NCBI RefSeq assembly: GCF_963678635.1
Contig: NC_087067.1
Coordinates: forward strand, 1-64,000
Reading direction: 5' to 3'
DNA: 64,000 nt
Source of the DNA: Symsagittifera roscoffensis
Taxonomy: Eukaryota; Xenacoelomorpha; Acoela; Convolutidae
The translations under genes were made by a program, and so were the position numbers. Each line of letters starts with the position of its first letter. Position 1 is the first letter of the stretch. The notes beneath the pieces were generated by a model that worked only from the letters and a program-made list of their open reading frames with translations, was not told the origin of the DNA and made no database searches. This document shows, in pieces, positions 1 to 10,200 of this stretch.

Positions 1-249
1 AAAAGAATTACTTGTTCAAGCAGCACCCGAAATAATAGACATAGCAACCAGGAAGAAAACGCCCAAACAAGCCTTGAAAAACACAGTAAAAAACACAATC
101 AAAAAAAAGTTGGAGCTGGACGCAGCAAGTCCCGTATGAGCAAAAAACGGAAGACAGCAACAACAAAAACAAAAGCTCTCTTTCCAATGAAACGAACTCC
201 ACTGAGAAGTCGCTCCAACTTTTTCACCAAAGTACGAAATGCTTTCTAA
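1..249 (+). pseudogene. Polinton basic virion-like protein, 3' end (region-1 element)
   Basis: The 5' end lies outside the window. The opening frame (codons from base 2) reads a Lys-rich segment matching the gene at 53,620 in copy D, sharing the pattern KELL-QAAPE. It stops just before base 140. A second frame, entered at base 109, reads a Lys/Arg/Ser-rich tail to a stop at 247-249. This tail resembles the small basic, nucleic-acid-binding virion proteins of Polintons and adenoviruses, so a DNA-condensing or minor core role is inferred. The frame change falls on a run of A (102-108). It is either a simple indel or a -1 slippage site. The last 11 bases overlap the start of the capsid gene, as expected for tightly packed element genes. 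Recognition rests on gene position and composition more than on a diagnostic motif. Confidence 0.55.
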
Positions 250-1533
250 TTTTTTGCCAACTGAAGCAACTCACAGCTCATTAGATTTATTTGAAAAGCC
301 TCCTCTACTCGTTACGTTTGAAAATGCATTCACTCAAAAAATTGGTCCATCTTATTCACCTGATGGTCCTATGCTCGAATTTGATGTTTTAGGAGATAGA
401 AACAACTTTATCGATCTTCAACGAACTCGTTTGGAGATTGTAGTACCCGTTGTTCAAAATAATGGTAATGTACTGCGAACTCATGCTACAGAGGCAGCAC
501 AACGAGACACCCCATATTTGGTTAATAATCTACTTTCATTTTTGTTTTCCGAATGCACAATGTCCTTGAATGGAGAAAAAAAATCAACAACCAATGCCAA
601 TTGTGCCCATAAGAGTTTCATTGAGACCGAATGTTCACATGGTAATGATGCAACGAAAACATGGCTTGCTTGTCAAGGTTTTTATTATGAAGATAATCCA
701 TCAGGTATTGATGGTGCTAATGGGCGAGCTGAAGATGTCGCTGAACGTAACGAATCGTAGCTGCATCAACCAAATTCCATTCATTTCGTAAAATTGCTTG
801 TGATTTTTAATCATGCGACAAACATCTTATCAGCGGTGTTACAATAAGACTATCTCTGAGACGATCTCCTAATGACTTTGTTATCATTTCTGAGCATAGA
901 GATAAACATTACCGTGTTGAAATCACTGAGGTTAACCTATATGTACGCAAAATGACAGTAACCGATTTTGTGCTATCGTCGACAGAAAAAACTCTGTTGA
1001 AAACACCCGCAATATACAATTATATTGAAATTTTACCAAGAGTTTTTTTGGCCACAACTGGTGTGCAAAGCTGGCGACAAGAAGACGTTTTTGCCAAAGA
1101 GCCAGTTCGTCGAATGATTTTAGCAATGAGCTCGAATACAGCATACCTGGGAACTAACCGAACAAACACGTTTCATTATCAAAAATTTCAGCTGAATGAA
1201 ATCATTGTTAACCGAAACGGTCTACCCATTGTAGGAACTCTTGTGTCAACGACTGATAACAAAAGAATATACTATAACACATTGGAAGCTCTAGACTTTG
1301 TTTTTAACAATAGTCCCGGAATCAGTTTGGCTAATTATCACAATCATTATATTAGGGCATTTGATCTCAAATCTACTCAGGAGGCTTCACATGACTTTAT
1401 TCATCCTGAATTGACCAATTGCACCATTTCAGTAGAACTGAAGTTTGATGCACCGCTGGGGGAAAATGTAGAGTTACTTTTCATTAGAGAGCGTGCATCA
1501 ACAGTTTACGTGCGTTCCGATAAAAAAAAATAG
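239..1533 (+). pseudogene. Polinton major capsid (hexon-like, F54H12.2-type) protein, broken
   Basis: Starts at ATG 239 and matches the protein family often labelled 'F54H12.2-like' in invertebrate genomes, which I take as the double-jelly-roll capsid protein of Polintons. Landmarks are SLDLFEKPPL near the N terminus, a central NLYVRKM-like strand (about 934-954) and a long C-terminal half. The frame is intact from 239 to about 750, shifts between 750 and 757, meets an in-frame TAA at 808-810, and is then open from 811 to the stop at 1531-1533. That makes two lesions over about 430 codons, near the usual family length. The second copy at 53,915-54,910 confirms the alignment across both breaks. 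It sits between the basic protein and the protease, the usual structural-gene block. Calling this the hexon rather than another capsid component is from memory of the family. Confidence 0.72.
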
Positions 1534-1569
1534 CTAAAAACACTCTAATGAGTTGACTCGGTGAAACAA

Positions 1570-2144
1570 ATGGACAATTTACAGATTACTGGGCTTTTTC
1601 ACCGATGCAAGTATTTGAAACATCAATTTCGCGGCATTTTTCCCGCTAACTTAGCATTTATTACAATATTGAAACGCGACAATACTTTCAATATAGTGAA
1701 CGCATCAAACTCAGACCAGCCAGGAACTCATTGGTTACTGTTTGCTCAAGCTGGTGGTCAAATGTTTTTTGCAGATTGTCTTGGACAAACCTACACAACT
1801 ATCCACGACGTTCTATCCATGAGGGAAACCAAATACTGACGAATAAGCCAATCCAATCAGCTAACTGCGGACTTTATTGTATTTATGTTGCTCATGTTAT
1901 AATTTCATCTAAATTTCCTATAGTTTTCAAGGTTAACGACCATGACATGATGCGTTTTGCTGAACATATGATGTTATTACTTTGTGATACTGATGCATTT
2001 CTTTATGATTTATATTTTATTTTGTTTTTTAAAAAATCATGTTTTATGGTTGCTAGAACACTTGCCTCTGATGTTATCGCAGGCTCTAAAATTCGTTTTC
2101 AGAATTTAAATTTCTTTTCTATTATAAATTTAACAAACAAATAA
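1570..2144 (+). pseudogene. Adenain/Ulp1-like cysteine protease of the Polinton, frameshifted
   Basis: A C5/C48-type cysteine protease, in Polintons presumed to mature virion proteins. The catalytic pattern is visible. His is in GTHWLL (codon at 1729-1731) and Asp in FADCLGQ (1774-1776). Cys is in SANCGLYC (1866-1868), preceded by the Gln usual for this family. His and Asp lie in one frame (ending at 1839) and Cys in the next. A single frameshift between about 1820 and 1838 therefore separates the catalytic residues and disables the gene. ATG 1570 is chosen over an upstream GTG. It begins about 35 bases after the capsid gene ends and converges on the minus-strand gene ending at 2122. Confidence 0.75.
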
Positions 2145-2672
2145 TTGAATCAATCTCTAAACGACCATACCCACTCAAAATAATATCAATAATTTTAGAA
2201 AACTCGGCTGCATTATCACCATTCAAACTATCAATGAAGCGTTCAATTGTTACAATAGTGATTAAGTCAGTTTGAGTTTGTATGGATCGAGTTCGTGAAG
2301 CAAAGCAAACTTGTGACAATCTTCTTCGTAGAGAAGCACTACTAATGTCAGTTGGGTTGTTAATAGAATTGTTGTAGTTGACAGCAATTTTTAATTTTTC
2401 CATCGGGGTCCCGATAGGTGAAATTTACTGCAAGCCAATATTAGATGTTTGAAAGATGAGATTAGACAAGGTACAACGAAACTGGTTGAAGTCATCTTGT
2501 TCACTACGTTGACACAATCTTCTGTTACTTCGATGAGAACATGGATGTGGGGAGGGGCATCGTCGAGCAATTGGGCGCAATACTCGTTGTGAATTGAATG
2601 GGTTGCAAATGCAAAATTTGTGTTTAGTTGGAGTTGTGAGGTGTCGGGTTCAGTGTTCAGAATAAAAATTTT
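2122..2672 (-). pseudogene. Unrecognised minus-strand element gene, probably frameshifted
   Basis: Two abutting minus-strand open frames. The 3' one runs from ATG at 2403 to 2122 (93 aa, with a charged Arg/Ser segment SLRRRLSQV). The 5' one is open without a stop from about 2672 to about 2395 and has ordinary globular composition, including EYCAQLLDDAPPHIHV. One frameshift near 2400-2410 would make them a single gene of roughly 180 codons. I do not recognise the family. It overlaps the protease stop region by about 20 bases, lies tail-to-tail with it, and is just downstream of the PC4-like gene on the same strand, so the two minus-strand genes may be co-expressed. It could still be chance open sequence. 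Confidence 0.33.
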
Positions 2673-2756
2673 TTAAAAAATTTCGGGCGACTGCTCATAA
2701 ATTGCTTCAACCATTTTGCTGGTTAAATCAAATTATTCAGTCGTTTTTTTTTTGTT

Positions 2757-3281
2757 TCAGGCAACTCTACACTTTTTATGATTCGAGTATTCATGATCCG
2801 CCTCGTTTTCATCATCACTTTCAGCGCATTCTTTTTCGGGACGGACTGGTCGTTTTGACGTGTATCGTTTTTTATGATGTTTATCATTTACAGCTGAGGA
2901 TGAGGAGGAGGAGGAGGAGGAAGAAGATGAGGACTTTTCACCAATTTGTTTTTTAACCAATTTCTTAATCTTTGAATAATTATCTGCCAAACAATTAAAT
3001 TCTCTTGTCGTCAAGGTCACTGCTTGATAACATTTAAACACACCATCTTCATTCTTTTTGAACAACTTAACTGTGATATATGTACCCGTTTTGTCAAAAG
3101 TTTTCGTTCCAACTCGTACAATGCGTTTCTCTCCCGAAGATATATCTTGAAAATTATCGTAAAAATCTGTATCATTTTCTAGCGACGAGTACATAGTGGT
3201 GGTGGTAACGGTAGTGACTTGTTGGTTCAACTGTTTTATTATAGAGTGAAATGGACAATGAATTGGATAGAAGATAAACAA
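2757..3281 (-). CDS. PC4/SUB1-like ssDNA-binding protein with Ser-rich tail
   Basis: An uninterrupted 174-codon frame. The likely start is either ATG 3281 or, better, ATG 3194, which begins just before the conserved part (MYSSLEND). The segment from about residue 48 (GEKRIVRVGTKTF, then YITVKLF, CYQAVTLTTREFNCL) has the strand pattern of the PC4/SUB1 transcription coactivator domain, a single-stranded-DNA-binding dimer with basic residues and a final Leu-rich helix. A run of about 14 Ser follows (2896-2935, encoded by a GGA/GAG-type repeat on the plus strand). The tail is basic then acidic (KRYTSKRPVRPEK, ESDDENEADHE). It lies inside a Polinton but on the strand opposite the virion genes. A role in element transcription or replication is inferred. 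It is one of the few unbroken genes here. Confidence 0.55.
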   Translation of the reverse strand: MFIFYPIHCPFHSIIKQLNQQVTTVTTTTMYSSLENDTDFYDNFQDISSGEKRIVRVGTKTFDKTGTYITVKLFKKNEDGVFKCYQAVTLTTREFNCLADNYSKIKKLVKKQIGEKSSSSSSSSSSSSSAVNDKHHKKRYTSKRPVRPEKECAESDDENEADHEYSNHKKCRVA

Positions 3282-3346
3282 ATCTCTGTGGTAAACCTAA
3301 GCTCAGAGAGGGAACATCCAAATAATTTTCGTGATTAGAAAATTAT

Positions 3347-3495
3347 GAGGCATATAAACTTTTATTATACCTGTCATTATTGTCTGGCACTCCTGAAGTA
3401 GCTCGTAAATCAGGATATACATTCACGTCGGTACACGTGTAAATCCTTTGATGTGGTCAGCCGCATGCCTCAATGTCTAGGAGGCATATAAAATA
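3347..3495 (+). promoter_or_regulatory. Two TATA-like boxes in a repeated GAGGCATATAAA context
   Basis: The 12-base string GAGGCATATAAA occurs at 3347-3358 and again at 3481-3492. The second is followed by ATAGAG, giving a TATA-box-like TATAAAATA at 3487-3495, about 225 bases before ATG 3719. The interval lies between the divergent minus-strand PC4-like gene and the plus-strand gene at 3719. Promoter function is inferred from sequence and position only. Confidence 0.35.
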
Positions 3496-3718
3496 GAGTT
3501 ACGGTTTTTCTTTGAAGTATACTTATTCCGACCTAACTGGCGGGTTAGAATTATACTTTTCATAAGTTTTAATCTGATTGCCAGCCACACATGCAGCCGC
3601 ACCTTTCTCACCCACACATTAGACTAGCTTTTGCATAAATCTGAGTTGGTTTCATTCTCTCAATTTTTTTCAAGTTTTCGGTCAGAATCTTAGTTTGTCA
3701 AAAAAATTCTAACTTAAA

Positions 3719-4334
3719 ATGACTGCTCCTCTACAAATCATTTCCATCTCACACTATGAGAGAACAATTACCTACCAAACTTATACGAGAGAATCAGTTG
3801 CCATTGTGCAGCAGCAGAGAGAGAGGCTAGCATCCTCTCCATTCAACGACCTCCAATCAACAATGGCAAGAGTGGTCAACGAAGAGTCATATAATGCTGC
3901 CCAACTATGCGCTCGATCACATTGACCTTCTTCGCCAGGAGCGTAAGCGGATGTTTGAAAGCCCTACAATCCATCAATCCTACCCGGATCTCGAAAAAAA
4001 TGAAATAAACGATGCGGGATACCTCGAAGAATCACCTAGAAAAATATTTTTTCGGTATGATTGTGACTCCATACCCCTTTACGAGAACCAGGAGGGATTA
4101 ATTCGCGATTATGCTGAACGCGAGGGCTACTGGGACATTCAAACAACCAACTCTTCTCCCGATTCTACTGTTCTAGATCAAGTTACTCCAATCTCTCCTA
4201 TTTTGGCTTCAGAACTAAGCAGTGGAACACAGAATTCCATCGCCACAGTGGTTGACCTGGCTACTCCTGAAACTCCGCCTGTCAGTGCTTGCTACGCACC
4301 GAAGAAAAGGAAGATAGAGTTTAAACAGTTCTGA
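3719..4334 (+). CDS. Unrecognised element protein(s) with PKKRKIEF nuclear-localisation-like tail
   Basis: Two overlapping open frames: 3719-3925 (68 aa) and 3894-4334 (146 aa), both starting with ATG. The first carries QQQRERLASSPF, the second LRQERKRMFESP about 50 residues later. This resemblance suggests either an internal repeat of one protein or related modules. A single indel around 3895-3920 would fuse them, or they could be true overlapping genes. The C terminus is Ser/Thr/Pro-rich and ends in a basic PKKRKIEF, a classical NLS-like motif. A poly(A) signal follows 125 bases after the stop. The family is not recognised. The position between the PC4-like gene and PolB, with TATA-like elements upstream, supports a real gene of the element. 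Confidence 0.45.
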
Positions 4335-4458
4335 AAACTTAAGAAAGTTTATTACATTTTCAACATTGCATTTTCAAAATTATCAACTAATGTGTATAAA
4401 TTCTTATCGGATAACTGACCTCAACAATGAATTAACGTTTGTTTTGTTCTTTTCAATC

Positions 4459-4464
4459 AATAAA
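4459..4464 (+). terminator. Poly(A) signal AATAAA after the 3719-4334 gene
   Basis: AATAAA at 4459-4464, about 125 bases downstream of the stop at 4334, in a T-rich to A-rich context typical of a eukaryotic 3' end. It lies just before the boundary (about 4525) of the duplicated unit. Confidence 0.4.
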
Positions 4465-4870
4465 AAGGAAATAAAAACAAAAGAAAAAACTAATAGAAGA
4501 AAAAAATCAATTTAAATTTAAAAATCGGCATAAAAGTCTAAAAGTATAGTTTTTGATAAATTTCTCGTCAAATCCAACTTAATTACATCAGTTTTTTTTA
4601 ATGCTGATCAAAAAAAGATAAACTGAATATTCTTCCTAAGATTTTATCTGATGATGTTAAAACAAAAAACCTAAAAATGTTTTTGTTCTGTTTTTTCATA
4701 ATTGTTTTCAAAATATAAATATTAACAGAGAAAAAGATAAAGAGAAAGAGAGAGAGAACTGACGATCCATAAACCCCATTAATGCCCCTTTTGGGATATG
4801 GTGTTTTCATAAGAAAGCTATTTATGGATGGGTCCAGCAGTTCTGCCGGTTAATCAACCAAAGTTACTTA

Positions 4871-4976
4871 TGGCTCTTTACACTCTCTATTTTTTTTTCT
4901 CTCTCTCTAATATGTCTACATCCTGTTGGGGTTAGCCAGGACTTTTAGGAGTAGACTTTAGAGAGTGTATGAGCCA
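4871..4976. repeat. Inverted repeat (hairpin) in the PolB leader, copied at 7645-7750
   Basis: TGGCTCTTTACACTCTCTA at 4871-4889 pairs imperfectly with TAGAGAGTGTATGAGCCA at 4959-4976, with a perfect 11-base core. A shorter pair (ATCCATAAA and its complement) and AG/CT-rich microsatellite tracts flank it. The same structure occurs 2774 bases further on. It could be a remnant miniature element or a structured leader. No function is shown. Confidence 0.5.
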
Positions 4977-5748
4977 GTATAAAGCATTATATATAATAAA
5001 ATCACATGTCTATAACAGATTTCACGTTTAATAATACTCATTTTCAGGTTAAAATGGTTAAAAAACTGAAAATATGATTTTTTTCTCAATTTTTCAACAT
5101 GGGTTACAACTCAGTCCAATAAGTCACGACAAATTGATTGGACCAGGTTTCATTGGATTTGGAGACAAAAAGTTTTTTTGTAGTTTTTGTTTTTTTGACG
5201 ACAAGAATAAGTACTAAAAATGAAACATCTTAAATTTTTGACCCGACATTACAGTGGGGCAAGCGTTTCAGAGGTTCCTAATGAATAGCAATGCCGGGTA
5301 GTTATTGCCTCAATCGGGTAGTTAGCACCAAACGGCCCTGCATCAATCTTTTGATGAACTATATGTGAAATTTGTCGCAGAAAACTAATTTATTTGGGAA
5401 ATGAGCAAAATTCTCAACTACCCTTTATCATTTTTGCCAGGTATGTTTGACTTGACTTGATTGATGGGTCTTCCTTGCGTGACTCGATTGGTGGGTTACC
5501 ATTTTGGTTGAAACAAAAAACTTGGCAAAAAAATTCAAATTTATTTTCAATATTTAATCAAGTTGACTAAACAGGGAAGTTGATAATAGCAGTGGTGTTA
5601 ACATTCACACACTTTAGGTAAAAGAAATAACATTCCCGGATTGATCCTTTCATGGTATTGTCAGCTACTCTAACCACACGTATTTATACTGTTTAGTACA
5701 GATGAGTCATTTGCCCAAAATCGAATTGACAGTCATTTAATAAAACCA

Positions 5749-5755
5749 TATAAAG
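5749..5755 (+). promoter_or_regulatory. TATA-like box upstream of PolB (copy 1); identical at 8523-8529
   Basis: TATAAAG in CCATATAAAGCCC, about 200 bases before the ATG at 5952. The duplicate at 8523-8529 lies the same distance before ATG 8726. Spacing is plausible for a short 5' leader. Function is inferred. Confidence 0.4.
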
Positions 5756-5951
5756 CCCTAAAACTACAACCACTTCAAAACCACTGTTGATTTTAAGCTT
5801 CACCTACGTAATTGAGTTTAATACGGTCTTGATCCAAATTTTGATTTTGAAAAACTTCTCGCTTTTGCTTTGTCAAAATCAGCTTTGGTAAAACTTGAAA
5901 AGTTTCTTGAAAAGAACTCTTCTTTCCTGAACTCTCAATCTCGAACCAACA

Positions 5952-7298
5952 ATGCCTAACTCAAGTGGAAAACAGATACCAGTCATTTGTTCGACCTGCT
6001 CGAAAGTCTTTAGTTCACCAAGGAACTTGAGACGACATGAACAAAATATCCATAAGATATTCGCAGCCCCACCGCCACCAACTAAATGTGACGAATGTCG
6101 AGAATCCTTCAGCTCGCTGGCGGAAGCAAGGGAGCATGTCGAGCTAGCTCACAACGTGTCAATTGATAGTTTTTGTATCTACTGTCATACAATCTTCCTC
6201 TCGGTTGAGAAGTTCCGGCAACATATGTCGAAAAACCATCAACTACCCATTTGGACTCCCGGAAATGAGGTGGGAACATCAACTGTTTTCATTAGATACA
6301 AAGACGGTGAATTGCTACATTTGAGAGTGTCCAGCAAATACTCAAGCGATATATGTGTTGACCTACTACTACTCAGCAACGGACAAACTCATCACTATGT
6401 GCTGATCACTGATTTGATGAGGGCTTTGGAATATATGCGTGGAAAGCTACACCGAGACCGAAACCAAATTTGCCGCAAATGCTTCCATACATGTTCATCC
6501 ATCGATACACTACAAAGGCACAAGGAAATGTGCTACCAAGACGAGGGAGTGGTAATCACTATGCCAAAACCGGAAAAGGACACTCATCGTTTCAAAATTT
6601 TAACTGCCCGCTGGTATGTACCGAGAGTTATTTACTTTGACCTCGAATCGCTACTAATACCCGTATACAGACCGCATCCCGGCCCCGAAAAATCTAGCAC
6701 CCAAACACTAGAGATTAATCCACCATGCGGTTACGCTCTGGCCGTTGTTTAACTTGTGAAGCGCGAAGTTTCAAAGTTTGAACTGAAGAAAGGAGAAAAT
6801 GTTATGAAGGAATTGATCGCCTCGCTCGAATCGTTGGCGAAACAAATATACCTCGAAAAACGAAAGTATTACACGTTCACTGGCACACCAAGTTGCACGC
6901 GTGAAGAAGCGCACACTTGTTGGATATGTGAAACAGAATTTGCTGACAATGATCAAGTTGTACTTGATCACTGTCACTATACCAACAAGTTCTTGGGGTC
7001 GGCGCATAACGAATGCAATATCAATCGAAAAACGGCGAACTATATACCCGTAATAGCGCATAACTTGTCACACTATGATCTGCATTTCATTATAAAAGCG
7101 CTCTCAAACAGTAACCCCGAAAACACTTACTCAGTGATCCCTTCCACTGAGGAGAAGTAAAAATCACTCACTATGTCGGTCTATATCAAACCATACACCA
7201 ATAAAAACAGAAAACTCAAAAAAGTGTATGAAAATCTACGTTTCATAGACTCCTACCAATTCATGCTGTCCCCCCTTTCAAAACTCGTCGAAAACTTG
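5952..7298 (+). pseudogene. Truncated duplicate of the Polinton family B DNA polymerase (5' part only)
   Basis: Starts at the same ATG context as the complete copy. It opens with three C2H2-type fingers (CSTCSKVF, CDECRESF and CIYCHTIF, each ending in paired His). It then jumps across an 818-base deletion straight to the segment YKDGELLHL. The deletion removed the N-terminal region and most of intron 1 but kept the TTTTCATTAG acceptor, now read as coding, and left one open frame of 266 codons (5952-6752). In-frame TAA codons at 6750-6752 and 7158-7160 match those of the full copy. The frame ends at the duplication junction, before the polymerase palm. Exonuclease motif I (YFDLES) and the Cys/His segment CWICETEF...DHCH are present. 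It cannot encode a polymerase. Confidence 0.85.
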
Positions 7299-10200
7299 CC
7301 GGCATAAAAGTCTAAAAGTATAGTTTTTGATAAATTTCTCGTCAAATCCAACTTAATTACATCAGTTTTTTTTAATGCTGATCAAAAAAAGATAAACTGA
7401 ATATTCTTCCTAAGATTTTATCTGATGATGTTAAAACAAAAAACCTAAAAATGTTTTTGTTCTGTTTTTTCATAATTGTTTTCAAAATATAAATATTAAC
7501 AGAGAAAAAGATAAAGAGAAAGAGAGAGAGAACTGACGATCCATAAACCCCATTAATGCCCCTTTTGGGATATGGTGTTTTCATAAGAAAGCTATTTATG
7601 GATGGGTCCAGCAGTTCTGCCGGTTAATCAACCAAAGTTACTTATGGCTCTTTACACTCTCTATTTTTTTTTCTCTCTCTCTAATATGTCTACAGCCTGT
7701 TGGGGTTAGCCAGGACTTTTAGGAGTAGACTTTAGAGAGTGTATGAGCCAGTATAAAGCATTATATATAATAAAATCACATGTCTATAACAGATTTCACG
7801 TTTAATAATACTCATTTTCAGGTTAAAATGGTTAAAAAACTGAAAATATGATTTTTTTCTCAATTTTTCAACATGGGTTACAACTCAGTCCAATAAGTCA
7901 CGACAAATTGATTGGACCAGGTTTCATTGGATTTGGAGACAAAAAGTTTTTTTGTAGTTTTTGTTTTTTTGACGACAAGAATAAGTACTAAAAATGAAAC
8001 ATCTTAAATTTTTGACCCGACATTACAGTGGGGCAAGCGTTTCAGAGGTTCCTAATGAATAGCAATGCCGGGTAGTTATTGCCTCAATCGGGTAGTTAGC
8101 ACCAAACGGCCCTGCATCAATCTTTTGATGAACTATATGTGAAATTTGTCGCAGAAAACTAATTTATTTGGGAAATGAGCAAAATTCTCAACTACCCTTT
8201 ATCATTTTTGCCAGGTATGTTTGACTTGACTTGATTGATGGGTCTTCCTTGCGTGACTCGATTGGTGGGTTACCATTTTGGTTGAAACAAAAAACTTGGC
8301 AAAAAAATTCAAATTTATTTTCAATATTTAATCAAGTTGACTAAACAGGGAAGTTGATAATAGCAGTGGTGTTAACATTCACACACTTTAGGTAAAAGAA
8401 ATAACATTCCCGGATTGATCCTTTCATGGTATTGTCAGCTACTCTAACCACACGTATTTATACTGTTTAATACAGATGAGTCATTTGCCCAAAATCGAAT
8501 TGACAGTCAATTAATAAAACCATATAAAGCCCTAAAACTACAACCACTTCAAAACCACTGTTGATTTTAAGCTTCACCTACGTAATTGAGTTTAATACGG
8601 TCTTGATCCAAATTTTGATTTTGAAAAACTTCTCGCTTTTGCTTTGTCAAAATCAGCTTTGGTAAAACTTGAAAAGTTTCTTGAAAAGAACTCTTCTTTC
8701 CTGAACTCTCAATCTCGAACCAACAATGCCTAACTCAAGTGGAAAACAGATACCAGTCATTTGTTCGACCTGCTCGAAAGTCTTTAGTTCACCAAGGAAC
8801 TTGAGACGACATGAACAAAATATCCATAAGATATTCGCAGCCCCACCGCCACCAACTAAATGTGACGAATGTCGAGAATCCTTCAGCTCGCTGGCGGAAG
8901 CAAGGGAGCATGTCGAGCTAGCTCACAACGTGTCAATTGATAGTTTTTGTATCTACTGTCATACAATCTTTCTCTCGGTTGAGAAGTTCCGGCAAAATAT
9001 GTCGAAAAACCATCAACTACCCATTTGGACTCCCGGAAATGAAGTGGGAACATCAACTGCTCCAACTGAATCTGCGTTTAGGGGAAGTTAAGACGATACG
9101 AGTTGAGTTTTAGGGAGGATGAATTGGATCTGATGAATGTAATCATGCAAAACAAAGAGGAAGTTGATGCGTTGATAGACGAAAGAGTGCAGGAAGGACC
9201 CGGTAATTTTCAACTGCATGTGGACGTGAGTATGATAAAGTTCTCGAGCGATATAAACGAAACTGGTGACGGAGAATTACGCCACGAGAAGACAATGTTA
9301 TATATGAATTCTAAGATGATCCATGTCTTCTCCAATGGAATCGAGAAAAAGATATATTTGGAATTGATTGAGCATATGGTCAAGGCCATCAACACGTTCG
9401 CTTCTCACGGTAGCGGTTGGATTGTGGAGCGCATCGAAAAGCTGGCTGTAAAATTTGCAGCATTTTCTCCTATCCGTGCTGGCTCATACATTGACCTGCC
9501 TGATTCATTGAAACCGGTGAAACAGAGTTTCACCAACATTAAAACGAGAAACGATCAGCAGTGCTTTCTAAACGGCTTTGGGGCCGCGTACCATGATCGA
9601 TATTCAGAGACCACAACTGCTCTTTATCCTGCTGCCCAAAGCTACCAACATCGAAAAAAAACTGAAAAATTGCAAGCTCTCCCAAAAAACTGTTGTGAAA
9701 ATTGAAGGCTGGTACGAGATGCCAACGGGACTATACGATATTGACCAATTTGAACAACTTAACAACTGTCAAATCAATGTATTCCGGTGAGCAATGATTT
9801 TTTTTGACAAAACATTTGTTTAATCATCTATAACACATTACGTTCATCCAGAAACCCGAGCACTCACTTGTTTGTTTTCATTAGATACAAAGACGGTGAA
9901 TTGCTACATTTGAGAGTGTCCAGCAAATACTCAAGCGATATATGTGTTGACCTACTACTACTCAGCAACGGACAAACTCATCACTATGTGCTGATCACTG
10001 ATTTGATGAGGGCTTTGGAATATGTGCGTGGAAAGCTACACCGAGACCGAAACCAAATTTGCCGCAAATGCTTCAATACATGTTCATCCATCGATACACT
10101 ACAAAGGCACAAGGAAATGTGCTACCAAGACGAGGGAGTGGTAATCACTATGCCAAAACCGGGAAAGGACACTCATCGTTTCAAAATTTTAACTGCCCGC

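Larger units (their letters stand above)
4525..7298. repeat. First copy of a 2.77-kb tandem duplication (promoter region plus 5' PolB)
   Basis: The sequence from CGGCATAAAAGTCTAAAAG at 4525 recurs from 7299 almost unchanged. The unit covers 1.4 kb of non-coding leader and the 5' half of PolB. Copy 1 ends inside the polymerase frame (AAAACTTGCCG) and joins directly to the leader of copy 2. The junction shares CGG with both parents, a 3-base microhomology. Copy 1 lacks about 818 bases (equivalent to roughly 9,058-9,876 of copy 2). Confidence 0.9.

Noticed and set aside
4598-4810. 70-codon minus-strand open frame, identical at 7372-7584, with a hydrophobic segment
   Set aside because: The identity only reflects the recent tandem duplication. 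It lies in the microsatellite/hairpin leader of PolB with no homology or context.
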